The translations under genes and the position numbers were made by a program. DNA of 64,000 nucleotides from Halicephalobus mephisto (lineage: Eukaryota > Nematoda > Chromadorea > Rhabditida > Panagrolaimidae): NCBI GenBank assembly GCA_009193035.1, contig SWDT01000010.1, positions 248,001 through 312,000 on the forward strand, given 5' to 3'. Below, in pieces: positions 26,072 through 37,918 of the stretch; within the stretch, counting starts at the first letter, position 1, and each line of letters begins with the position of its first letter. The notes beneath the pieces are model-generated. The model saw only the letters and a program-made list of their open reading frames with translations. It searched no databases and was not told where the DNA came from.

Positions 26072-29000
26072 ATGCTTCATTTGTTAATTTTTATTTCTGT
26101 AACCTTGAAATTAGTTTCTGGGAATGAATGTGTTGTTGTACAAAAACAGTTAACCGATTCAGATATCGCGGGGTGTAAGCTCGTGCTTGATTTCTCTTTT
26201 ATCTACTACGGCAACTGGTTGGGTTATTCCTTTGTCAAAAATGATCAGAGCATATCAGGGCCCTGTGGATTTGAGGATGTTTGTCTGCAGACAAATAATG
26301 GAGCCTAGTATGTGATTAGGTAAATTAACTAATTAGTTTTCTGATGTTTTCAGCGTAAAAGAAGGAGAATGTGGATGGATGAATGAATACGGTACAATAT
26401 CATATAACCTCGTGAACTGCTATGAAGGAAATCTTTATATTTCTTTCTCCATCGAATTCAAGAACAATAGTCTGAAACCGAGTGAAACAATTTCTCGAAA
26501 TTGTGATTCCTTGTGTGGAATTACAGTCCGAAATACGAGTTCTGCTGCTAAATCGCATTCCTCGACATCATATGGATTTCAGAGAGCTTTGCTGAAAGTT
26601 AATAAAAGAGAGACAATTATTGACACTAATTTTCATCAACTCATGAAACGTAGTTATCCCGGTCATAATACTCTTGCTACTAGCAACTTTACTAAAAGTA
26701 TGATTTTGGTATTTCTCGTATATAGTTTTGATTATATGTGAGAATTCATTCAAACTCGTAACACCAACATTATTAATTTGTAAGAAAAACTTTTTCGAAA
26801 TAGTTCTTTGGATAGTTTTAACTTTAAAGACGATATTTATCCATATATATTGGTGTTTCTTAGATTCTTATTAGTATCACCGAGAAGTTTTGAAATTCAG
26901 TTTTTTTATTTACAATGTAAAACATTTTGACTTGTTTTATATATGGAAAGAGTTTAAATCGATGACTGAAAGAAGAATATTAGGGATTGAGAATACAATG
27001 TATCACGATAAGTTATTTTTAAGCGTCTTTGAAATGTGTGTCTTTCATAAGAACATCTTATTGAGAAACATTAGCTTTATTCAATAATACCAAAAATCGA
27101 GAACTGTTTTCGACAGAAAATCGGAAGTATATTACTTAAAGATCCAAAAGAACTTTTTAGTCTGCCCGAATTTCTCTTCTACAACACCTACAGTAACAGA
27201 TGTGCCTACTTCGGCACCAACTCCTCCACGTATGTTCTTTGTAAATGAAAGAATCTATCAATTGATTGGTTGATCTTTAGCAATAATACCTCCCTCACTT
27301 CCCGGAAAACCAACAAATTGCATAAATGGTACTGTAGCTTCAATTTACTGTGACGTTTTTGATAACGGAAATAATTCTGCATATGCCTCGACATATCTAA
27401 ATAATACTCTAACCATCATCAATAATGTGACAACTTTACAAAAAGATGATATTTACTACGCTGGAGCCGTTATTTATTCAGTGACATCAAATATAACTAA
27501 ATTAAATAATGAGGTAAACGCTGATACATTTTCTTATCTAACTTTTGTCAATTGTAGACTGTGACAACTACCTTGGATATTATCAGCAAAGTATCTTCCC
27601 AAAGAGTCCAAGTGCTGAAGGAGTCAAATAAAAACAACTCTCTCCTCTGGTATGCCGCTACTATCACTAACCTTGTGGGTAAATCCAATGATCCCATTGA
27701 TTATCACCAACCAAACTCTTCTATATTTGTTAAATCATGGAACAATGTGACAGATTGTAACAGTAATGATCACCGCCCTTATGAGGTTTGCTTTGACGAA
27801 AACAATAATATCATAAAAGATAAGAAATTCGGCACATTCTGCATTAACATGCCTGCCCAGAATACTGATTGTACTTCTTCGCCGAAAAACCGCTATATGG
27901 CAGCAACTCCTGTAACCTTCTATATTCTTCAGAACACAGGGACAGAGAAACAAGCAATTCAGTTCGATACCAACACTCCTCAAAATGATACCAATATAAT
28001 AATTCCTCAGAATGAAGATAAATGCAACTGCCAGCCGATAGTTATCGTCCAGATGTCCGGAAGTGGTGGTTGGGTGGATAAGCAAATGACTGTTACGCCT
28101 GCTCAAATAACAATGAATTACTATCATTCAAAAGTAGGTTACGCCAGATTTTAAAAATCTTTATTTATCTAATTCCAGTCGGTCAATGATCTTCATCGAA
28201 AACCTTATGTCGCTACATTTGATAGAACGTACTTTGTTCGTGGGTTAGAAATGGATCGTAAAAGTCAACAATATGAGAAAAATTGTTACGCATCTCAGTG
28301 TACGATATACTACGTGAGTTAACTCATCTCTGTATTGTTATTTTTCATCAATCACCTTTCAGGAAGGTTGTTCAAGTGATCCTACAACCTGCAGTACCAT
28401 TCTCAAGGCAGTTCTTGGTATCGGTTCATCTCTGACTGCCATATTAATTTTGTTTAGTATTGCTGCTTATATCGCGACTGAACGACAAATTCCAGTTCCA
28501 ATCTGTATTAAACGGCTAGCGGTTCTAGCTTTCAATTTCGAAGCCCGTAACTTATCAGATAAGTCAAGGTGGTTCTCTCTTATGTACAATTGTATCTTCT
28601 TTATCTATTTAATATTGATAGAATTCGGAAACAGAAACATTGTTGTAAGCGATAATGCTTGTGAGATCATTGCTGGAGTTAACTATTTCTTCTACATTGT
28701 CTGTGTGATTATGTCGATATTAAATGTTTTTGTCACTTCCAAAAATGTTGGGCAATGGAAGAAATGGTACAGCTCTATCATTTGGATATTTGCTGGAAGC
28801 AAGAATGTAAAGTTTTGGCCTGTAATGATTTCGATTTTGATTGCCCTCGGTATTTCTGGAAGCTTCGCAGCAACTATGCCTGACTTCCTTAAGAGAAATG
28901 ACGACTTGTAAGTTTATTAATTCTGTCTTCGTAAAATAATGTTAATTCTGTTTGCAGTTGTTGGATCCGATCTGATTATCGATTTGAAGCACTATGGGTT

Positions 29001-29858
29001 CCTATTATTTTACTATGTCTGACAATTCCCTTCTATGTTCCTCTTCTCAGCCGATGTTGGCCGAATTGCTATCTGTTCAAAGAAATTAATACCATATTTG
29101 TGAACGATGCACCTGAATCCAACACTCAACAAAGAGAAAGCAATATATCAAATGAAAACATGACAGAAGCATATTCACCAAAGGACATCTGTTTCCGGTT
29201 GTTGATCCCTCAAATGCTCATTGGAATTCCAGTCATTGCTGATACCATGACCCTCTATATTACTCACATCAGTCCCTGGAACGTTTTGTTTGTTGTCATC
29301 GTGGGTTTCCAAGTTGTTTTGTACCTTATCTTCCAGATTTTGACCTACAAAAAGAAGAAAACAAGGGATAACGAATTAGAAAACGACCATCATGCTAGCC
29401 ATCGAGAAAGTCCAGCTGCACTTAGTGATCCATCTACGACCAATTTCAATAAGCAAGCAAAAATTCCTAAGAATTATATTCAAGAACAACCTCTGCATAA
29501 TGAACCTCTGGCAACTTCATCTTGCGTTAGTGTGTGCAGTTGCGAGAAATGCCAACCTCCTCGAAATGAAAGACAACTCGAAGACAGAAGTTCAATAGCA
29601 AATAGCACCTACGTCGATGTGGAGGAGTCTGGAAGTAATGATGATGAATACAGTTCGGACGAGAGTGAAGTTGTTCCATTGGCTGAAGCTATAATCACAG
29701 TTCCTCCACCGCTTCCACAACATCATTACCCTGAGGAAAACTCATTTAATCGCCAAAATGTAAACGAAACTGAACAGCCTCATGGTCATATATATTCAAA
29801 TACAACTACTGATTTGCCCGTCCCTCCAGTAAGACCGAGAAGAAACGTTCAGCCATAG
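26072..29858 (+). CDS. Seven-transmembrane receptor with long cysteine- and Asn-rich ectodomain, unassigned
   Basis: Eight exons join in phase: 26072-26307, 26354-26697, 27161-27229, 27281-27513, 27558-28133, 28179-28313, 28363-28907, 28958-29858, about 1,012 residues. A signal peptide (residues 1-17) precedes an ectodomain of roughly 520 residues with many Cys and N-glycosylation sequons and a Thr/Pro-rich linker encoded by exon 3. Seven hydrophobic segments follow (for example LKAVLGIGSSLTAILILF and WNVLFVVIVGFQVVLYLIF), then a long acidic, proline-rich tail ending in PPVRPRR. The layout resembles adhesion-type GPCRs. The cysteine-rich stretch just before the first membrane segment (NCYASQCTIYYEGC) is placed like a GPS motif but lacks its His-Leu-Ser/Thr cleavage triad. 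Family assignment is inference from architecture. I do not recognise a specific orthologue. Confidence 0.72.
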
Positions 29859-30065
29859 AACAGCGCTGTTAGAATTTGAAAATGTGAAGATCTGTATCGA
29901 ATCAATGTATTTAGCTTTTTCTGGATTTTCATCGTTAAGATTATAATGTTCATAAAGTATTGTATTTTTTAAAACTAGATATTGTTAAAATTTGTGACTC
30001 TTATGTAATTTCCATTGGCATTTTGCAAATAATCAAGTTAATTAGTGAATTTTTCTTGTTTCTCT

Positions 30066-31023
30066 CTATATTTTGAAGTTTTTACTGAGAGCAATTAAAG
30101 TTAGAAGTAACGTTATATTCCACTATCAGCATTCTGTAAGTTGGCCAAAATTATTGTTCTCCGGTACAGTCAAAAAAAGGAATTCAGCGGATATAGAATG
30201 ATAGCAGTTTTACTCAAGAATATTAACTTTACTTTTCTCATGGTTGCATAAAGATTGAATAATTATGCTTGCTTAATTTATATTTGTTTATGAAAAAATT
30301 AGAATCTGCTTGATTAAATGTGGTTTTAAAATCCGTATTTTTCAGTAGAAATCAATAAGTAATATATCTGTTTTCATTTTTGCATTTTGCTCTCTTATAG
30401 TCGAATAAAGTACTTTTTCTTATCAATTGTTTTCCAAGTAAAAACGCAGATAAAAGTTAGTAAAGGTGGCCAATACTTTAATTTCTAGCTTTAATTCATA
30501 AAACTATTTCATTTGTTAATTTTTATTTCCGTAACCTTGAAATTAGTTTCTGGGAATGAATGTGTTGTTGTACAAAAACAGTTAACCGATTCAGATATCG
30601 CGGAGTGTAAGCTCGTGCTTGATTTCTCTTTTATCTACTACGGCAACTGGTTGGGTTATTCCTTTGTCAAGAGTCTAGTAATAGTGGAATTGTGGAAGAT
30701 GATATTTTAGATCTCCATGATCAGATGGAAAACTGTTGATTCCTACTGTTAGCGAATTCAAGGATGTTTATCTTAACATAAACATAGAACAGAGAGGAAG
30801 AAGGGTTTCATTTGAGTGGAACCAAACTTGGGCCAGCTCAGAGCTGAATTTTCTCAAAGATTGATTTTTTGACACTTTGATCTCGTCTCTTAGACGTCTG
30901 CTGACGAGATGGAGTTTCGGGCTTTCTGTCTAGACAATGGGCAATTTAATTTTGTCTTTTATGTTTGTGGTTTAATTCCATCTTTTATGTCTATAAGGTC
31001 GAAGAGAAACATTCAGCAGTAAA
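30066..31023 (+). pseudogene. Decayed, internally deleted second copy of the seven-TM receptor gene
   Basis: Segment 30508-30671 matches exon 1 of the intact gene (26076-26239) with only two differences that I count. The start codon is changed from ATG to CTA at 30503, and the sequence diverges abruptly after the FVK codons. Near 30991-31023, a stretch reading AAGAGAAACATTCAGC resembles the last codons of the intact gene (near 29829-29858), and the following 3' flank also looks related. The 5' flank 30066-30191 matches 25637-25765 but with more changes. Nearly all of the ectodomain and every membrane segment are missing. Confidence 0.8.
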
Positions 31024-31388
31024 ATGATATATATAGACTGAAGATTAATGTTGTGATGAACTATATGTAATCAATACTTTCAATTATTCCATTTATGCTA
31101 TTAACATTATAAAACTTGCACACCTTTCAATACCATATATTGTCGAAAATTTATGACTTTTATATTGATGTTTTAAAATCACAGAAGATTAAAAGAATTC
31201 CTTTATACTCGATTTTGACTATTTTTATATTCCCTTCCAAAACACTAAAAATGTATCTTTTTTATGCTTGGCGTTCAGAATTGCGTTCTGAATCTGTGTG
31301 GGTATTTACTTTGATTTCTGCTGATCCTAAAAATACATAAACAAAAGGCTTAATTTTGCTTCCAATTAGGAAAAAATAAAAATATAAT

Positions 31389-31583
31389 TGTTGGGACTCG
31401 AAGAGACGCCATACAAATGGCGCTCCTTGAATTGTTGGTCTTAGCACGACTACCGTAACTTTACGAGGTTTATGTTATTGTGTGGTTGTTATGGTGTGAT
31501 ATAATAAGATTGTGACTTGTTGTTCTGTAAAGACTCCAGTGCCTGTTTCCCTACGTTGTAACGTCCCTTAGGAAGTCACAACA
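31389..31583. mobile_element. Solo-LTR-like element (195 bp)
   Basis: Begins TGTTGGGACT and ends AGTCACAACA, near-perfect inverted termini (9 of 10) of the TG...CA type. The flanks are ATAAT and ACAAT, a 4 of 5 match to a 5 bp target duplication. No internal retroelement coding sequence is present. It would fit a solo LTR of a BEL/Pao- or Ty3-like element. Confidence 0.5.
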
Positions 31584-31728
31584 ACAATTTAAATACTTCT
31601 GAACAGAAGATGTATCTTTTTAGAGTTATTCAAAATTAACTTTTTAAGTAAACAGTCTGAAGAATTTGTATTGAAAGTTTTTTAACTTTAGAACAAATGT
31701 CTCTTGTTTTTATAACAATATAATTAAA

Positions 31729-33460
31729 TTACCCAGAGAAACTTTCGCACACGAATTCACCTCCAGTAATTTCCTTGATCCATTCACAGTAATGGTTGAC
31801 TTGAGTATAGGTCGCTAAATTTTAGAATTTTAACATTTTCTCTTACTGTAAGTAATGTAAAACATTACCTGAATTCAAGATAGCGAGCAAATCTTCTTCA
31901 AATGGACGATTAGTGTACCCGGAAACAATGCCGTAAAGAAGGAACTTGTCTCGACGAACCAGCATTAGGGGTCCTCCTTCGTCTCCAGTGGTAGGTCCGT
32001 GAGCAGAGTTCCCAGTGCAGATCAGAATCTTCTGGCCTTCTGGTGGAATCTCACAGGTATCATCCGGCTGGGGAGAGACTGGAGTCTCACGAAGAACATC
32101 AGGGTCGCCGTAGTAGACTTCATTGTCGTTTAGAGCTAAAATGGGACAAAGTCAATTTTCCAGTTAATAAAAGTCCGTTGAAGATCCTAGAATCTAGTTA
32201 ATTATGGAACTAATGTTTGGATTCTATAATTTTGGAAGTTTCTAGAAAATTCAAGAAATTCATTTCGAAATGGTTTGGTAATAATGCTTATTTTTAAATA
32301 TTATAATAATTTTGAATTCCTTACGTTCTGGATCGATCGTTCTGTTGTAATCCAAGACTCTGTAAAATTTCCTTCCATATCCGGCAAAGACAGCGATTTC
32401 TTTCTCATCATGATTTAGATTCTCCCTGATACAGATTCCATGGAGAGTAGAGTTGAATCCAATCTCCTCAGCAAGCTTCACCAAGGCGATGTCGTTTATT
32501 TTATAAATCCTAGTGGAATTGAGGATTTGGAATTCTGGGTGAGGGATAATTTCCTTGATGTTAGTTATTAAAGTCTTGGTCAGGTCGGGATTGCCATATT
32601 GGATAGAACCCGTAAAATTGGTGTAATCAGTTTTCCCGAGACAATTGGAGGTGAGAACCCAGTCGGGAGACAGAATCACTCCAGTGCATGTCGTGTCGTC
32701 GACCGCAACATTCACCAACCAAGGCCAGTCTCCTTCCTTAGATTTCCTGGCTCCCACAGACTAAAACCATTCAATGATGTACTGTATTTCCTGACCTCTT
32801 GCAGGAAAAGTAACTTTACTCATCTTAGTCTATTGCAATGAGTTATACATGATCTTCAAGCTCTTAAAGAGTGCATTCAGAATCAGTATCTTATTTTTGC
32901 TAATTATTTATTTGAAACAAAGTGATTTGAAAATCTACGAAGATTAGTTTTCGGTTTTGTATTTTTAACACTTTTTAAAATTGTTTGAATAACTGAAATA
33001 ACAAAAAAAACTATCTAATTATAAAATAAGTTATTGATATTTGTAAGGTTGATGTAGAAAATTAATGTTCTTAAAATAAATATTTGACAACATGAAGATA
33101 AAGGAAAAGTTTTTTTTTCATTTTTTCAACGTTTTGAAAATGAAATTTGCTCGCTTATTTAATTATTTTGCTGAATAAAGACATTTAATCAGAATAAACA
33201 AATTCTAAAAAGACCATGCATAAAGGTATAAAGTAGATTATAATTTGTTTGAAATGGCCAAGTCGAGCAATTACTTGTTCTGTCAATCTATTTACCTTCT
33301 TACTTCTAGCCCTAGGATTGAAGTAGTTCATCCTATTGTAGTACTTGATTTTATCGGGATTAGTAGTCCCACAAAGACAATCTTTTCCATCAATCCCACA
33401 ATCAGCTCCCAAGGAATAACTGACAACACCGATCATCAACAAAGAAATAATTCTGATCAT
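31729..33460 (-). CDS. Secreted trypsin-like serine protease homologue, predicted inactive
   Basis: Exons 33296-33460, 32325-32760, 31869-32135 and 31729-31814 join in phase to give 317 residues. A signal peptide (1-18) and a short Cys-containing region precede a chymotrypsin-fold domain: DWPWLVNV, CTGVILSPDWVLT, NDIALVKL, GDEGGPL, YGIVSGY. Two of the three catalytic residues are missing. The TAAHC motif reads TSNC (Asn94 in place of His, one residue shorter), and GDSGGP reads GDEGGP (Glu253 in place of Ser). The Asp (D145) remains. The usual IVGG activation site is also not seen (SVGA instead). It is probably a non-enzymatic secreted binding protein. The open frame and good splice sites argue against a pseudogene. 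Confidence 0.88.
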
Positions 33461-34619
33461 GATTGAACAGATTATTCAAGAAAATTAATAAATTAAATTC
33501 AAATTTTTCTGTTTTTATAGAATCGAAATTTTGAACTTTTTCAATCGATTCATTATGTTTCATCAATTGTTTCAGATAGAACAATTATAATGAATCATTT
33601 GTTTGGTTTTAGATATATTAGTTTTGAATAACAAAAAAGCTTAAAAGTTATCAGTTTTGGTTTTGGATTTACCAGATGGAAAGATTCCAATTTTCCTTCT
33701 TAGTTTTTCTCTAGAAATGAACTTTTTAGTAATTTTGGCATATTTCGATGTTTTATTCTGAAGCCTTCAATGGAACTAATAGTATTTTCGTCATCCTCGT
33801 CGGAATACCCATGTTGATAAAGTTAGACTTTTAATAGTACTTTGATTTTTTGATGAACATTGTCCACATGTCTGATTCATGAATAGCGATGATTATTTTC
33901 ATTGTTTTTTTTTCACAAGCAAGTTCTGAACGAAATTAAAATGAATTGCATTATTGGATTGAAAAAAATCACTTTTATCTGATTTTCTGTTGTTTATTAA
34001 TTTGCTAGGAAATTAGACTTGAAATCAGTTATTTACTGAATATTTGGTACAGTATTCCTCAAAACATTAATCAAAACTACAACACAATTCTACTTGTAAA
34101 ATTGACTTACATTTGCAAATGTTGTAATTACATACGTGCTTATTAGACACAAAAGTGAATTTTAAGGTAATTATAGCGGAAAATAAAAAACCATAAAGTA
34201 GCATTAATCGAAGAGTTTGCAAATTTTTAATTATATAATGATTAGTTACTTTATAACAAAGTTGAGATTTCAAGTAATTTTTGTGACATTTACTAGTTGT
34301 TATTTGAAGTTTCCAAATTGCTATTTCCTGCAAATTTTAAAAATCATAAAAGAGAAATGCAGATGAAGGATTGCAACAAGAACATAACTTTTAGATATTT
34401 TTCCTTTGGATATCTCAGGAAGGTCACCACTCAAGTAATCCTTTCTGATGCCAGATCCTCCAAGGCAGATCAACAGTCAACCTATTCGACCGCCAAAAAT
34501 TAAATCAAAGTATATTTTCAACAATCATACCAACAAAAACTGATAAAACTTATCAAATTGTTATTGGAACCAGTTTATAAATAAAAACGACAAATCAGTG
34601 GAGATCAACCATAAACAAG
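33461..34619. other. Intergenic, nothing recognised
   Basis: Very AT-rich, with only short open frames that lack splice context. It separates the 5' end of the protease homologue from the 3' end of the snRNP gene. Confidence 0.6.
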
Positions 34620-35312
34620 TTATTTCTTGGCGTATTCAACCTTCATAGCGTGGCTGGGAGTGATCTTGAAGTGATTTAGGGTCTTCTTCGCATTGGTCGC
34701 TTCGGACTCGTTGCTGAATTCGACAAAAGCGATATCACTGCGTCCAGGCACCAATCGGATGTCGACGAGACCGGGGAAAGGACAGAAAACCATTCTGATC
34801 ATGTCTTCAGTCACATCGTCAGGCAAGTTGGATAAGAAAAGAATCTTGTGAGGGGGAGCGCCGCCTTTCGCTTCCTCAGTTCCATCAGTCCTGGGCTTCT
34901 TCGCCGGAATCGGAACCTCCTTCTTCTGACGCTTGACAGCTTGAGTCTTCTTTGGTCGCTCAACATAGGTCCCCTTTGCCTTGGCAATCACATCAGAATC
35001 TTCTCTAGCAAACTGGATTCTCATAGGCTTCTCGTAGAAAGGAAAGCCTTGCATAGATCGCATTGCGGTTGAGGCACAGTTAACATCCTTGAAAATAACA
35101 TGAGCCTGTCCCCGCATTCTGAGAGTTTTGAAGGCCATAATGTCGATGACAGTTCCAAATTGCGAAAAGATAGCGTACAAAGCCTTACGAAGCTCTGAAA
35201 GACACGATGGATATATGGAGTCGATCACCGAATAAGTCAACTCACCTTCCTTTTTCACCTTTTCGTTCAAGTTGTTGATGTAAAGAGTATGGTTCGGCTT
35301 CACGTCGGCCAT
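34620..35312 (-). CDS. U1A/U2B''-type snRNP protein with two RRMs
   Basis: Spliceosomal RNA-binding protein that binds stem-loops of U1 and/or U2 snRNA. Exons 35246-35312 and 34620-35194 give 213 residues. The 51 bp intron is a multiple of three and has no stop, but it has GTGAGT and CTTTCAG ends, and removing it restores KKEELRKALYAIFSQFG. RRM1 has TLYINNLN (RNP2) and RGQAHVIF (RNP1). A Lys/Pro-rich linker follows. RRM2 has ILFLSNLP and IAFVEF. Nematodes usually carry two paralogues of this type, and I cannot tell which this is. An acceptor (ATTTCAG) lies 10 nt before the ATG, suggesting trans-splicing. Confidence 0.95.
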   Translation of the reverse strand: MADVKPNHTLYINNLNEKVKKEGELTYSVIDSIYPSCLSELRKALYAIFSQFGTVIDIMAFKTLRMRGQAHVIFKDVNCASTAMRSMQGFPFYEKPMRIQFAREDSDVIAKAKGTYVERPKKTQAVKRQKKEVPIPAKKPRTDGTEEAKGGAPPHKILFLSNLPDDVTEDMIRMVFCPFPGLVDIRLVPGRSDIAFVEFSNESEATNAKKTLNHFKITPSHAMKVEYAKK

Positions 35313-35872
35313 GATCGTCTATCTGAAATCAACCAAAACTAAGGTAAAAAGTAAACTCATTAAAATTAGGAAATCGCGCAACGGAAAACGTACGAGAAGG
35401 GCTCTCGAAAGTGCAAGTTTTCGCTGCCCGATGTAAAAAAGGAAATTACCAATACAGATTCTGTTTCCATCATGTTCACAAGGATATCAGCGAAGAAGAA
35501 GAAGAGAGAAACAACGAAAACAGACTCCAAAACAAGTGGAAGTTGAAAACACAGAAGAAAGAAAAGCGCGGACAAGCAATTTTCGTGTCGGAACCACTTT
35601 TCCCGCGTCGGGGATTGAAGTACCTGAGAATGCCCTAAAAAATTGTCAATTATTAGTGAAGAATAAATTCCGAATCTCTCGACTTTCAAGATGGTATAAA
35701 AGTCTGTTTCCAATTATTACTGACGTTAAAATACGTGTATTAAAAGCATTTTTAGTTTTATTAATTTATTCCTAGTTGAGACATAACTTTATAAGTTAAT
35801 CACATTTATCAATTACACCACATGTTCACATTTGAACCACTCTAAATGTGGGCATAACTAGATTCCTTCATC
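35313..35872. other. Intergenic between the snRNP gene and the chemoreceptor cluster
   Basis: Divergent promoter space. Short open frames here have no splice context, and nothing is recognised. Confidence 0.55.
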
Positions 35873-35903
35873 TTAATTAAATGTGTAAATATGTAATCTA
35901 TTT
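35873..35903 (+). promoter_or_regulatory. Conserved upstream box of chemoreceptor 1
   Basis: TTAATTAAATGTG followed by ATGTAATCTA. Near-identical boxes sit at a similar distance (55-90 bp) upstream of chemoreceptors 2 and 3. The TAATTA core is a homeodomain-type site. Confidence 0.5.
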
Positions 35904-35960
35904 AACTTCTGATTTTAGTTGTAGAACTTGTATTTGTTCTATCATAGCATAACCAGAAAT

Positions 35961-37250
35961 ATGGAGAATGACACCACTACCAAAACTCCTAGTGCTTACT
36001 TTCTCGTTACACAACTCGTTTTTGGAAATGAATTTGATCTGTTGTTTATCACGGAATCCTTACTTATGCTGACAGCATTGTTTAGTACCATTTTGTTTAC
36101 TATAACTAGCTATAAATGCAGTATATTACATATCAACGTAAGAATATTACTGTTCAACCAATCTCTGGGAAGTTTTATCTTCATCGGAATACGATTGCTC
36201 CAGTTGTTTGCTTATTTGTTCCTGACCATTGAACAATTCCCAATTGTGGATAGTGTTATGGCTGTGCATAATGGATTAATGAACTTCAACTTCAATAATC
36301 TCTTTGCCATGTTCATTGAGAGAACTATTGGGACTGTCTTTGCAGATAAATATGAAAATGATTTTACCAGCTTCAAATTAGTGTCTACCCTTGCTTTGAT
36401 TCCCTGGATGATGTGTGGTTTCATTCTAATACTGGGTTATATAGATTTCTTGTCTGCGCATTCCACAGTATTTACCATAATGACTATAGATTGTAGCATA
36501 ATAATTATGTTTATAATATTACTGTGGTATAACAACAAAAACAGCAAAAAGATTTGTAAATCGATTTCTCATAGATTCCAGATAAAGGAAAACTTATTTA
36601 TGACTAAAAACTTGGGAAAACTTGGTTTATTGTATCTTTTGTTCACTATTATTCAGATGGTTTTTTGGTATTTTATATTTATCGCCGAGTATTCAAGGTA
36701 AAGATTCCGTAATAAAAAATATATACTCAAATACAGTTATTTTGAATTATAATAATTGTTGCAACATCGTAGATCGGCAATGTTGTTTGAGAAATATGAA
36801 TATCTAACTTTATTGCGAATGCGAATACAATAGAGTACTAACAACAACCAACTGCGGACATCGTGGTAGACTCTGCTTTTGTATCCATGCACGTTGTTTG
36901 TATAGATGCACATCAGTCTATGACTGATCTAAGGATCGATCGTTATCCTCATTATCGAACAATATCACTCTTGAGTTTTTATTGATTTCTTTTTAGCAGT
37001 CAAATGCATCAGTTAGTCATATGGACTATGCTCTATGACAATTTTGTAGCTGTTGAATACCTTCTCATTCCTTGGATGTTTATTGCAATAATAAAAAGCT
37101 ATCGATGTTTCCTCAGGTATGCCACTTTTTTCTCTAACAGTCTAAATACCAAGTTGAAGGGGTAAGAAATCCAATACTGTGCAACCCATCAATGATCCCG
37201 AAAAGGAAAGAGAGATTTACTTCAAACAACTACAACAACAGTGGGCATGA
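35961..37250 (+). CDS. Sre-like serpentine chemoreceptor 1
   Basis: Exons 35961-36697, 36997-37116 and 37160-37250 give 315 residues. Seven hydrophobic segments; the signature FIERTIGTVFADKYEND after TM3; the C-terminus EKEREIYFKQLQQQWA, the YFxQLxxQW ending of nematode class-e type receptors. It would be a chemosensory GPCR of ciliated neurons (family knowledge). The last intron uses a poor acceptor, TTGAAG, inferred because only that phase restores the conserved tail and because paralogue 2 has AAACAG at the same place. The central exon 1 segment is almost identical to those of copies 2 and 3. Confidence 0.85.
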
Positions 37251-37831
37251 AAACCCAATAACAAATCTATCTTCTTTTCTCTCTTGTTTAGTTAAATAGA
37301 TGCTTTGTTTCTGTGCATTCTGTATTCTTCGATATCACTAATAGATTCTGTAGATCGCAATTAGTCCAAAAATCTTTCGGATTAGAAAACTCCTCCTTTG
37401 ATTTACTGCAATTATAATTTGATATTTTATTTTAACTTTACTATTTTGGAAGACGTTGATTCAGCAATGGACGAAATGGATAAATATAATAAACAAGATT
37501 TGAAAAGAAAGTGTCAAACCAATTGATACTTGAACATTTTTTCCATAGATACTAAATGTTATTGAATTGAGATTAAATGTATTTTAACAATGCTCTAAAA
37601 TTGTAAATTAAAAATCGATTTCAAACAAAGTTTAAACTTAATATGGAAATTCAGTCCCCAGCTATTTTTTCTGTTCAAATACGTAAACAGTATAAATATT
37701 TTTAGCTTTATTAATCTATTTTTAATTGAAACACTACTTGGAATAACGTCGTAATCTTTGATCTTCAGAATTACACCATATATTTTAAATAAGAGGACTT
37801 CAAATGCGGATATATCTTTATTTCTTAACCC

Positions 37832-37862
37832 TAATTAAATGTGCAAACATGTAATCTACTTA
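37832..37862 (+). promoter_or_regulatory. Conserved upstream box of chemoreceptor 2
   Basis: TAATTAAATGTGCAAACATG then TAATCTACTTA, matching the box of chemoreceptor 1 almost base for base. Confidence 0.5.
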
Positions 37863-37918
37863 CCTACTGCTTTTCGCTTTAGAACTTACATTTGTTGTAT
37901 CATAGCAGAGCCAGAAAT

